Shown here in pieces: positions 42,905 to 49,698 of a DNA stretch of 64,000 nt. This stretch comes from Flavobacterium piscis. Its GTDB lineage: Bacteria; Bacteroidota; Bacteroidia; Flavobacteriales; Flavobacteriaceae. How positions within the stretch are numbered: position 1 is the stretch's first letter; every line of letters starts with the position of its first letter. The stretch lies in NCBI RefSeq assembly GCF_001686925.1, contig NZ_LVEN01000050.1, forward strand, positions 152,265-216,264, written 5' to 3'. Below the pieces are notes generated by a model, which saw nothing but the letters and a program-made list of their open reading frames with translations, had not been told where the DNA came from and did not search any database. The position numbers were made by a program, and so were the translations under genes.

Positions 42905-42935
42905 TTACGTAACAAATATAGTAAGATATTTCTTA
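42905..42935. promoter_or_regulatory. Palindromic sites between the divergent repressor genes
   Basis: TTACGTAA (42905-42912) is a perfect palindrome and TAAGATATTTCTTA (42922-42935) has perfect five-base arms. They sit side by side in the 91-base divergent gap, about 17 bases apart centre to centre. They are candidate operators for the S24 repressor and its partner. Confidence 0.45.
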
Positions 42936-42977
42936 ATAGTCTAATTTATATAAGATTTTTTCTAAAAACTATGCTTT

Positions 42978-43676
42978 ATGGCAGAAAATACACTACAGAG
43001 AATTAAACACTATCTTGATTATAAAGGAATTAAGGTGAGTGCCTTAGAGAAAGAAGTTGGAATGTCTAATGGCTCTTTTGCAAGTCAGCTAAAAAACAAT
43101 AAAACTATAGGTCTCGACAAGTTAGAAAATATCTTAAGTAAGCATTCTGACATTAATATTGAATGGCTTTTGACGGGTGAGGGAAATATGCTGAAATTTG
43201 ATGTTTTACAAGAAAAAGGATCAGTAAGCTACAAAAAAACGGAGAAAGATGCTAAAAATCAAAATATTCCGCTTTACAGTATTCAGACCACGTCCGGAAT
43301 TATTGACTTGTTTGGCAACAACGAATATCAAAATCCAGTAGACTCGATCTCGATACCTAAAATTTCTGAATGCGACGGTGCCTTATATGTTACAGGCGAT
43401 AGTATGTCGCCTTTGATAAAAAGTGGTGATATTGTGGTTTATAAAAAGGTATATAATCATGAGAAGAATATTATTTGGGGCGAAATGTATCTTGTTTATA
43501 TCAACAATGATGGTAATGAATTCTTTTTTACCCGTTTTTTAAAACAATCAGAGCAGGAATCATTTGTGCAGCTGGTAGCACAAAACCCCGATCATCAAAC
43601 TATAGAATTCCCTGTTAGCAGTATTAAGGCATTGGCTTTAGTAAAGGCTTCAATTAGGGTTAATTCGCAGTTTTAA
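42978..43676 (+). CDS. S24-family XRE repressor (CI/LexA-like)
   Basis: A 232-residue repressor with an N-terminal helix-turn-helix (LQRIKHYLDYKGIKVSALEKEVGMSNGSFASQLKNN, residues 6-41) and a C-terminal S24 peptidase-like domain. The nucleophile motif is GDSMSPLIKSGDIVVYK with Ser142. At the place of the catalytic Lys (VKRL in LexA) the sequence reads TRFLK, so Arg186 seems to replace Lys. Self-cleavage may therefore be lost or use Lys189. It would bind the palindromes in the divergent gap upstream. It starts 91 bases from the divergent small gene; no SOS box was recognised. Confidence 0.85.
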   Translation: MAENTLQRIKHYLDYKGIKVSALEKEVGMSNGSFASQLKNNKTIGLDKLENILSKHSDINIEWLLTGEGNMLKFDVLQEKGSVSYKKTEKDAKNQNIPLYSIQTTSGIIDLFGNNEYQNPVDSISIPKISECDGALYVTGDSMSPLIKSGDIVVYKKVYNHEKNIIWGEMYLVYINNDGNEFFFTRFLKQSEQESFVQLVAQNPDHQTIEFPVSSIKALALVKASIRVNSQF

Positions 43677-44007
43677 GATTTAAGCGGCTGAGGTAGTGTA
43701 TTTCTAAAAATTTTACTGAAATAAAATATTAAAAAAAGTGAGACTTTTAATCGTTGGCGTCGATTAGAAATCTCACTTTAGGGTTCCAAAAAAAAGTCAT
43801 CATTTTAATAATTTCCCTGTTATGGAAATTACAAGTTCAAGTAAAAATTATTTACTGCAAAATTATTCCTAAAAGAAGATGTGGCTATACGTATTTATAC
43901 CTGTTTTTGGAGTTTCTTTTATCAAAAAATACGCAGACATAAGATTTTTATTGCCAAATCGTAATAACGATAAGGTTGAATGACAGCAGGATAATCCTAT
44001 TGATATA
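43677..44007. other. Gap with a hairpin and a CGTATTTATACC motif
   Basis: A 331-base gap after the repressor gene. A stem of GTGAGA...TAATCG with CGATTA...TCTCAC spans 43738-43776 and could be a terminator-like fold without T run. CGTATTTATACCTGTTTTT occurs at 43890-43908; the same 19 bases occur inverted at 49474-49492. A 62-codon open frame at 43754-43942 lacks coding character. Confidence 0.45.
43890..43908 (+). promoter_or_regulatory. Recurrent motif CGTATTTATACCTGTTTTT, copy 1
   Basis: This 19-base sequence is identical, in inverted orientation, at 49474-49492, and a related copy is at 46214-46232. The core GTATTTATAC is nearly palindromic, as an operator would be. The position, beyond the end of the repressor gene, makes a role uncertain. 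Confidence 0.3.
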
Positions 44008-44475
44008 TTAATTAAATTCAGTTTTTTTGAATTCAATTATTTTTTCGAAGTATTGTATTAGGATTTTTCTTTCTACCGAATATAGAGCAGTTTCCTCTTC
44101 TGTTTTTAAATACAAATCGGCAATACTTTCAGCATCCAGTTGATGATTTAAAAAATGATTTTCGGCATATTTTATAAGGTCGTCCAGAAAAAGTTCGTAC
44201 AATCTTCCCTTTTCCAGTGTTTCTGTATCACCTTCTTTTATTTTTTCCATTTCAGATTCCGGCAAATCAATGGTCAGATAAGTACAGTCTACTGCAACTT
44301 TAGAAAGCATTTCTTTATTTACTTTTCCGGTACCTAAACAATACGCGCACGGGGCAGGTGTCCATTTTAGTGCTTTGTTCATGCGATGTATATCTTCCCA
44401 GTCAACAAATGTTTTGCCAAGGCACCTTGGGCATTCTATATTTAATTTTCGAAATAGGAACTTAAAAAGGGTCAT
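44008..44475 (-). CDS. Hypothetical zinc-ribbon protein
   Basis: A 155-residue protein with an N-terminal pair of Cys pairs, ECPRCLGKTFVDW and CAYCLGTGKVN, which form a CxxC...CxxCxGxG zinc ribbon like that of DnaJ. The rest is helical and acidic (LPESEMEKIKEGDTETLEKGRLYELFLDDL). The ribbon could bind protein or act as a redox motif. No family name can be given. It is alone on the minus strand behind a terminator. Confidence 0.7.
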   Translation of the reverse strand: MTLFKFLFRKLNIECPRCLGKTFVDWEDIHRMNKALKWTPAPCAYCLGTGKVNKEMLSKVAVDCTYLTIDLPESEMEKIKEGDTETLEKGRLYELFLDDLIKYAENHFLNHQLDAESIADLYLKTEEETALYSVERKILIQYFEKIIEFKKTEFN

Positions 44476-44604
44476 TTTTCTGGAATTAATTTAAGATTTA
44501 GTGGCTTGGCTAATATAATTATTTATATAAGAAAAATTAGTTCAGTAGTAACTTTTTTGGAAGAAAAGATTTATGAGTAATGAGAATTGAAAATGTATAA
44601 AGCT

Positions 44605-44640
44605 AAAAAAAGCTGTAAATAGTGTTTTTACAGCTTTTTT
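44605..44640 (-). terminator. Terminator after the small secreted protein gene
   Basis: AAAAAAGCTGTAAA and TTTACAGCTTTTTT form a long stem with A and T tails on the two sides, so it can end transcription in both directions. It lies 52 bases after the gene at 44693-45049. Confidence 0.85.
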
Positions 44641-44692
44641 CTTTTGTGTTTTATTGTTGTCAGACTGATGCAAAATTACGTTGTTGACAGGT

Positions 44693-45049
44693 TTAGGCCT
44701 TTTTTTTCATTAAATAATAGTAAACATTTTCTCCGCCTTCAGGCACAATATTCGAATGTATAAATTCGTAGCCATACGCCGCCATAAAGTTTAAAGCATC
44801 GATAATAGAATTAAAGACTAAGACTTCTCCGTTTTTATCTTTCAAACGCGCTGTATCATTATTGCTCGACATCAGTTTTGTTCTTTGTCCAATGTCGATC
44901 GAAACCTTAACTTTAGAAGACATATATTTTGAAGTGCCAATAATCTGAAGGTATTCTACATCCAGATCCTGAATAGGAATTCCGTTGATGGTTTGTGCAA
45001 AACTTGTTAAACTTAATAATATCGTAAGAGTTAGTAGTAGTTTTTTCAT
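44693..45049 (-). CDS. Small secreted hypothetical protein
   Basis: A 118-residue exported protein (signal KKLLLTLTILLSLTSFAQ). The mature part has strands and a helix: DLDVEYLQIIGTSKYMSSKVKVSIDIGQ, then DKNGEVLVFNSIIDALNFMAAYGYEFIHS and a VYYYLMKKK end. This layout is seen in many small Bacteroidota periplasmic proteins of unknown role. It is bounded by terminators on both sides. Confidence 0.7.
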   Translation of the reverse strand: MKKLLLTLTILLSLTSFAQTINGIPIQDLDVEYLQIIGTSKYMSSKVKVSIDIGQRTKLMSSNNDTARLKDKNGEVLVFNSIIDALNFMAAYGYEFIHSNIVPEGGENVYYYLMKKKA

Positions 45050-45204
45050 GTTTTAGTTGTGGTTAGATATTAGTAGTTGAGCTATGATAATTGCGATCTA
45101 AGAATTGCAATTTTTTATTTATAGCTCTGATATAGGATCTTTTAAGCGATATCAAGATTTATACCATAAAAAATGAAAACTAATCAAAAGTATTAGTGAT
45201 TAAA

Positions 45205-45240
45205 AACAAATAAGCCCAACTATAGAAGTTGAGCTTTTAG
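45205..45240 (-). terminator. Terminator-like hairpin after the 45.3-kb lipoprotein gene
   Basis: On the minus strand AAGCTCAAC and GTTGGGCTT pair with one mismatch and are followed by an AT-rich, T-biased stretch. Confidence 0.5.
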
Positions 45241-45307
45241 CAAAGCTATTATGTTCTTTAATTAGAAAATATTTATTCTTTTAGGGATAATTAATGATCT
45301 AATTTTG

Positions 45308-46135
45308 TTAATGTTTAATACTAAGAAAAACTCCTCTAGTCATTACACCACTAATGAATTTTTGAGCAGTGCCTTGTCCTCCAATATTGTTGTAAAAACC
45401 TACGACTCGTGGATTAATATCAATGTCGTTTTCATAAATTTTTGCTTTTATCGCTGCTAATGACATTATTGCATTTTGAATGGTTGTAGGATTTATTTGG
45501 CTAGGCATTGGTATTAGGGAAGATATATCTTTACCGCTAATACCTAAAGTTTGTATTAAAAGCGTGCCAGTAACTTTTTTTGATTCTGCGGCTACACCTA
45601 TCGCAAATAGATTTCCTAAGTCAATAGATCCTTCATTTACAGTTATAGTAGCTGTAAATCTTAGGCCTACACCAATATACATTGGTATTATTGCATCCGG
45701 TACTTTTATCTCTGAGGCATAGAAATCATAAAGTCTGAAATCTGTAACCTCGCCTTTTTCATTTTTTTTAATTTGAACTTCTAAAGATTTTGTGTCAAAT
45801 TTAATATAATCCAAAATAACGATATAGCTGCTTCCTGCATAACCAGTTTTAGCAGTAGCAAAACTTATATCTCCCTTTGTATCTATCTGTCCAATAGCTA
45901 ATCTCATAGTTTCGTCTGGTAGTGAAGACATTAGATGACTGTTTATTTTGTTTAAACTTGTAAGAGAATCTTTAAATTTCTTGTCTCTGTACTCTATCTT
46001 AACAGGTAAAGGATCAATTGGTTGATAACCAAATGATACTGCATTTTTTTGATCCCCAATTGTATCAGGTAATTTTTTATTTGCTGAACAAGCACACAGT
46101 AGGGTGCTAAATAAAATAAAATAATACTTTTTCAT
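45308..46135 (-). CDS. Uncharacterised lipoprotein
   Basis: A 275-residue lipoprotein (KKYYFILFSTLLCAC, Cys 16). The mature protein alternates strands, with GYAGSSYIVILDYIKFDTKSLEVQ, IPMYIGVGLRFTATITVNEGSIDLGNLFAIGVAAE and a C-terminal VVGFYNNIGGQGTAQKFISGV. I do not recognise a family. A CGTATTTATACGG motif lies 79-97 bases upstream, between this gene and the terminator of the response-regulator gene, a natural operator position. Confidence 0.7.
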   Translation of the reverse strand: MKKYYFILFSTLLCACSANKKLPDTIGDQKNAVSFGYQPIDPLPVKIEYRDKKFKDSLTSLNKINSHLMSSLPDETMRLAIGQIDTKGDISFATAKTGYAGSSYIVILDYIKFDTKSLEVQIKKNEKGEVTDFRLYDFYASEIKVPDAIIPMYIGVGLRFTATITVNEGSIDLGNLFAIGVAAESKKVTGTLLIQTLGISGKDISSLIPMPSQINPTTIQNAIMSLAAIKAKIYENDIDINPRVVGFYNNIGGQGTAQKFISGVMTRGVFLSIKH

Positions 46136-46213
46136 GATTTAAATTTTTAAAGGTTGAATTAAAATTTCATTTATGGTATAACAAGATTACCACTATTTCA
46201 TAAAATTTAAATA

Positions 46214-46232
46214 CGTATTTATACGGTTTTTT
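46214..46232 (-). promoter_or_regulatory. Recurrent CGTATTTATAC motif, copy 2
   Basis: CGTATTTATACGGTTTTTT on the plus strand shares its first 11 bases and the T tail with the copies at 43890 and 49474. It lies 79-97 bases before the start of the lipoprotein gene and could regulate it. Confidence 0.4.
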
Positions 46233-46242
46233 AGCACAAAAA

Positions 46243-46270
46243 AATCCTCAACTAATTTAAGTTGAGGATT
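46243..46270 (-). terminator. Terminator after the LytTR response regulator gene
   Basis: AATCCTCAACT and AGTTGAGGATT form a perfect 11-pair stem with a six-base loop; on the minus strand a T run follows. Confidence 0.9.
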
Positions 46271-46296
46271 TTGAGTATTTTATTGAACAAAAAAGA

Positions 46297-47007
46297 CTAC
46301 TTCAGAAAGCTATCCAATAAAATCTGATATTTCCTTCCAACAGGAATAATTTCGCCATTAAACATCGTAAGCGATTTAAAAGTTACAGCCGCAATTTTGG
46401 TGATATTTACAATAAAAGAGCGATGTACCTGAACAAAATTAGTACTGTCAATTTCTGTGGCAATGCTCGCGAGTGAACCGTAAATAATAATGGGTGATTT
46501 TAGTTTGGCGCTGTAGAGTTTCATGTAGTTGCCCAGGCTTTCGATATAAATAATATCGCTTAGGAGGGTTTCTGTCATTTGTCCGTTTACGCGGTGCGAA
46601 AGGACTTTGGTATCAGTGTTGTTTTCTTTTTTTGAAATAGCGCCAGTAAAATAAATCTTGGCTTTTTCAATCGCTTTAGAAAATTTATCGAACGAAATAG
46701 GTTTTAGTAAATAATCTATAGCATCGTTTTGGTATGCCGAAAGGGCAAAATCAGAATAGGCTGTGGTTACAATCGTAAGCGGTCTTTTGGGTTGTAATTC
46801 CATCAATTCGACACCGGAAATTACGGGCATATTAATATCCAGAAAAATAATATCATACGTATTCTCATTGAGCATTTTTACCGCTTCCATACCGCTAAAA
46901 GCACTTCCGGAATGTTCCAGATCGTCAAATTTAGAGATGTGCGATGCAAGCGCCTTATGTGCCGGCGATTCATCGTCTATGATAAGACAGCGGTAGGTAA
47001 GTGCCAT
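46297..47007 (-). CDS. LytTR-type response regulator
   Basis: A 236-residue regulator with an N-terminal receiver (Asp in TYDIIFLDINMPVISG; KP motif in LLKPISF) and a C-terminal LytTR DNA-binding domain from about 135 (DIIYIESLGNYMKLYS, VQVHRSFIVNITKIAAV, EIIPVGRKY). LytTR proteins bind two direct repeats about two helical turns apart. It overlaps the sensor kinase gene by 31 bases, so both proteins are made from one message. A strong terminator follows. The direct repeat at 48039-48073 is the expected target. Confidence 0.94.
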   Translation of the reverse strand: MALTYRCLIIDDESPAHKALASHISKFDDLEHSGSAFSGMEAVKMLNENTYDIIFLDINMPVISGVELMELQPKRPLTIVTTAYSDFALSAYQNDAIDYLLKPISFDKFSKAIEKAKIYFTGAISKKENNTDTKVLSHRVNGQMTETLLSDIIYIESLGNYMKLYSAKLKSPIIIYGSLASIATEIDSTNFVQVHRSFIVNITKIAAVTFKSLTMFNGEIIPVGRKYQILLDSFLK

Positions 47008-47978
47008 ATTTTTAATTTTACGATAAAGATATTCTTTTCTTTTTTGCAGTTTAGTTCATGTCGTAAGCCGTAAACTTCTAGACGTCTTTTTAGGTTTTCG
47101 ATTCCAATTCCCGTGCTTGAAAGCCTTGAACCCGATTCCAGGTAATTGTTCTTTAAAGTAAAGGACAATTGGCTGCATTTTACCTTCAAATCAATATTTA
47201 TAAAAGGTTTTGGCGTTTCGGCAGAGAATTTAACGGCATTTTCAACCAGCGGCAAAAAGAACAAAGGCGGAATATCGATACTGTCGTAATCGCCCTCAAA
47301 ATGCTGAGTCACCACAAGGCGTTCGTTCTGAAAAGTATAATATTCGATATATTTTTTTATAAAGGCAATTTCTTCCTCCAGAAAAACATAATCTTTTTTA
47401 GTGGCTTCAATCTGGTAGCGAAGCATGTCTGAGAGGTTCAATATTCTGTCCGGCAATTTATCAGGATCAGATAACGATTCTCCGTATAAATTATTCATCG
47501 CATTCAATAAAAAATGCGGATTCAATTGCTGCTTCAAAAACGAAAGTTCAGACTTGAAATTCATAATATCCTTATCTGCATCCGTAATTTTTTTAGTGAT
47601 AACAACATGAATAAAGTAAAAAAACATTCCGTTGATAATCAGCGATAATATTTGGAGTGTCTTGAAATTTCCCAAACCAACCAACGGAAAAAACCAATTC
47701 ATAAAAAAGTAAAAAGAAGTCCAGTAAATTACAAAGAGTGTAAAAAATGTTTTAAGCTTTTTTTTAAATAAAAAAGGCCGAATGATATAAATATTAAAGA
47801 TCGTTACCCATACAATACAAGGCAAATATCCAACTGCTATTTTACTAATCATAAAAGACCAATCGTGACCATCTAATCGTATTTCGTCATAAACACAAGC
47901 AAAAATAACCAAAATGATAAAGGCGTTTACGATGATGTTACGGAGAAAAAAGTTCTGATAAATTTTAAGAATCTTCAT
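46977..47978 (-). CDS. LytS-type sensor histidine kinase
   Basis: A 333-residue membrane kinase with four hydrophobic segments in the first 150 residues (IVNAFIILVIFACVY, VGYLPCIVWVTIFNIYII, FFTLFVIYWTSFYFFMNW, ILSLIINGMFFYFIHVVI) and a His-kinase domain with FLKQQLNPHFLLNAMNNLYGESL. The ATP-binding part ends in STGIGIENLKRRLEVYG. No periplasmic sensor domain is present, so the membrane segments are the sensor. It is the upstream partner of the LytTR regulator, with a 31-base overlap. A TATTTTTG element lies 6-13 bases before its start. Confidence 0.93.
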   Translation of the reverse strand: MKILKIYQNFFLRNIIVNAFIILVIFACVYDEIRLDGHDWSFMISKIAVGYLPCIVWVTIFNIYIIRPFLFKKKLKTFFTLFVIYWTSFYFFMNWFFPLVGLGNFKTLQILSLIINGMFFYFIHVVITKKITDADKDIMNFKSELSFLKQQLNPHFLLNAMNNLYGESLSDPDKLPDRILNLSDMLRYQIEATKKDYVFLEEEIAFIKKYIEYYTFQNERLVVTQHFEGDYDSIDIPPLFFLPLVENAVKFSAETPKPFINIDLKVKCSQLSFTLKNNYLESGSRLSSTGIGIENLKRRLEVYGLRHELNCKKEKNIFIVKLKIWHLPTAVLS

Positions 47979-47983
47979 AACAG

Positions 47984-47991
47984 CAAAAATA
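47984..47991 (-). promoter_or_regulatory. -7 element of the sensor kinase gene
   Basis: TATTTTTG on the minus strand fits TAnnTTTG directly before the sensor kinase gene. No matching TTG was found at -33, as would fit an activator-dependent promoter. Confidence 0.4.
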
Positions 47992-48038
47992 GGTTAATAT
48001 TATATGTTGTAATATTTTAGAGCTCATAAATTATACAA

Positions 48039-48073
48039 ACGCCATTCGTATAAATGATACGCCATTGGTATAA
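48039..48073. promoter_or_regulatory. Probable LytTR binding site: two 15-base direct repeats
   Basis: ACGCCATTCGTATAA (48039-48053) and ACGCCATTGGTATAA (48059-48073) differ at one base and start 20 bases apart, two DNA turns. They lie in the 184-base divergent gap between the LytTR system and the outer-membrane protein gene, with the nearer edge 29 bases upstream of the -7 element of the latter. Confidence 0.65.
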
Positions 48074-48102
48074 TTCTGCTATTATAATAGGAGTTTGCCC
48101 AT

Positions 48103-48110
48103 TACTTTTG
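48103..48110 (+). promoter_or_regulatory. -7 element of the outer-membrane protein gene
   Basis: TACTTTTG fits TAnnTTTG, 53 bases before the ATG. The -33 position has no TTG, which suits activation from the direct repeats just upstream. Confidence 0.45.
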
Positions 48111-48162
48111 CCCTGGGTTTCGATCCTTTCTTCAATAAACAAATTTTAATTCATCTCAATTT

Positions 48163-49143
48163 ATGAAAACAAAAATCATTTGTGTTTTATTCATTTGTGC
48201 GTCGATACGAACTATGGCTCAGGAAAAAGAAGCTCCTATGCAAACAGTCGTAAAAGCAGTAACAGATAAATTTCCTACTACGCGAATTTTAGACGTACAA
48301 TACGAACAATTGGGACCAACAAATTTTGATTCAAGACTTTTTGGAGATCGATTTGAAAAAGGAAGAATCGACGATCATAACCGTTTAAAAGTAGCGATCA
48401 ATGTCCCATTTTTTGCCACGCCATCTAAACGTTTTGTTCTAACGGGTTCTTTACGGTATAAATATGAAACCTATGATTTTGGCGATGTTTACAATTATGC
48501 CACAGCGTCGACTTATACAAAAGAAAAAGAAGAATTTCATTATTTTGCAGGAGCTTTGAGTGCAACTTATATGGCTAAAATTTTTAATAAACCCGTTATT
48601 TACAATGCTACCGCAACTGTCGACGGGAACGAAGATAATGTACAGCGTGTAAAAGGATTTGTAACCGCAAATATCGTAATCAAACGTACCGCCAATACTA
48701 CGATTACTATTGGAGCATTGGCCATGCTGGATCCTTCAGCAATTATTCCCATCACACCACTTTTTACTCTTAACCATAAATTTAAGGATTCAAAATGGGA
48801 TTTGGATTTCATTCTTCCGCAGCGTTTATTGTTTAGAAGGCAATTGTTAGAGAACGGAAGAATTTCTTTAGGAACAGAACTAAATTCTGAAAGTTTTTAT
48901 TTAAATTTAAATGCTTCAAATTTAAAAGGAATTTACGAGTTAAATCAACTGGAATTAAAATCAGGTATTACCTATGAATACCGTATTACACCGCAAATAA
49001 TTGGTTTTTTAAAAGGCGGTGTCAATAATATTTTAAGTACTCGTGTAACAGAAAGGGGTGAACGAACGTCTAAGTATATTTATGATCATAAAGAAGATGC
49101 TCAGGGGTATTTTAGATTTGGAATCTCTTACAATCCTTTTTAA
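48163..49143 (+). CDS. DUF6268-like outer-membrane beta-barrel protein
   Basis: A 326-residue exported protein (signal KTKIICVLFICASIRTMAQ) made of amphipathic strands: FVLTGSLRYKYETYDFG, FHYFAGALSATYMAKIF, TITIGALAMLDPSAIIPI, WDLDFILPQRLLFRR, SESFYLNLNAS, GYFRFGISYNPF. It ends in Phe, as outer-membrane barrels do. It resembles the DUF6268 family. Divergent from a LytS/LytTR system and preceded by a direct repeat of LytTR type, it is probably the regulated target. Confidence 0.8.
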   Translation: MKTKIICVLFICASIRTMAQEKEAPMQTVVKAVTDKFPTTRILDVQYEQLGPTNFDSRLFGDRFEKGRIDDHNRLKVAINVPFFATPSKRFVLTGSLRYKYETYDFGDVYNYATASTYTKEKEEFHYFAGALSATYMAKIFNKPVIYNATATVDGNEDNVQRVKGFVTANIVIKRTANTTITIGALAMLDPSAIIPITPLFTLNHKFKDSKWDLDFILPQRLLFRRQLLENGRISLGTELNSESFYLNLNASNLKGIYELNQLELKSGITYEYRITPQIIGFLKGGVNNILSTRVTERGERTSKYIYDHKEDAQGYFRFGISYNPF

Positions 49144-49200
49144 TCAAAATTGGTTCTATAAGTTCATTTATTATTTTTTATCGTATTAAAATAGATAATT

Positions 49201-49413
49201 ATGGTTGTTGAAGTTTTTAAAACAAATGTGCAAAAAGAAGCAGATACCAATTACATTATTGCTGTAATCCTGACGCAGTTTCCTGATTATAAAATTAATT
49301 TTGATCTCGAAGATTGTGATAAAATATTACGCGTTGAAGGTGTAGATCTGGAACCCAATAATATCATAGACTATGTAAATTGTCTGGGATATACATGTGT
49401 AAAATTAGAATAG
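49201..49413 (+). CDS. Small HMA-like protein without metal-binding cysteines
   Basis: A 70-residue protein with the beta-alpha-beta-beta-alpha-beta rhythm of small heavy-metal-associated domains (VEVFKTNVQKEADTNYIIAVILTQFPDYKINFDLEDCDKILRV). The CxxC motif of metal chaperones is missing, so it may have kept the fold and lost metal binding. The fold call is inferred from pattern only. It lies 57 bases behind the outer-membrane protein gene and may be co-transcribed with it. Confidence 0.65.
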   Translation: MVVEVFKTNVQKEADTNYIIAVILTQFPDYKINFDLEDCDKILRVEGVDLEPNNIIDYVNCLGYTCVKLE

Positions 49414-49473
49414 TTTTTTTAGGTTGAATGGATGAGGTTGTAATAGTATGTTTATTTATTGTTTTAATGAATT

Positions 49474-49492
49474 AAAAACAGGTATAAATACG
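49474..49492 (-). promoter_or_regulatory. Recurrent CGTATTTATACC motif, copy 3
   Basis: The minus strand reads CGTATTTATACCTGTTTTT, identical over 19 bases to 43890-43908. It lies 200 bases before the SulP gene and 61 bases after the small HMA-like gene. Confidence 0.35.
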
Positions 49493-49684
49493 CAGCTTTA
49501 TATATCATTTTATAAATAGTTTTGTACGATAATTTCTTTTGAAAATTAAGATATGACAAGTTTTATTCTTTCGCTTTTACTTTTACTTTTAAAACAGTTT
49601 AGTTAACTGTTTTAATTCGGTATTATTTTTCGTGATGCTTTTTCAGATTTGAAAAGGTGTAATGTTCTTTTGGGCATTATTTTC

Positions 49685-49692
49685 TACATTTG
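49685..49692 (+). promoter_or_regulatory. -7 element of the SulP gene
   Basis: TACATTTG is an exact TAnnTTTG match seven bases before the ATG at 49699. It overlaps an in-frame TTG (49690) and supports the ATG as start. Confidence 0.5.
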
Positions 49693-49698
49693 TGGCCT

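Noticed and set aside
43754..43942. A 62-codon open frame after the S24 repressor gene
   Set aside because: Composition is that of AT-rich noncoding DNA, it begins in a hairpin, and no upstream signal is present.
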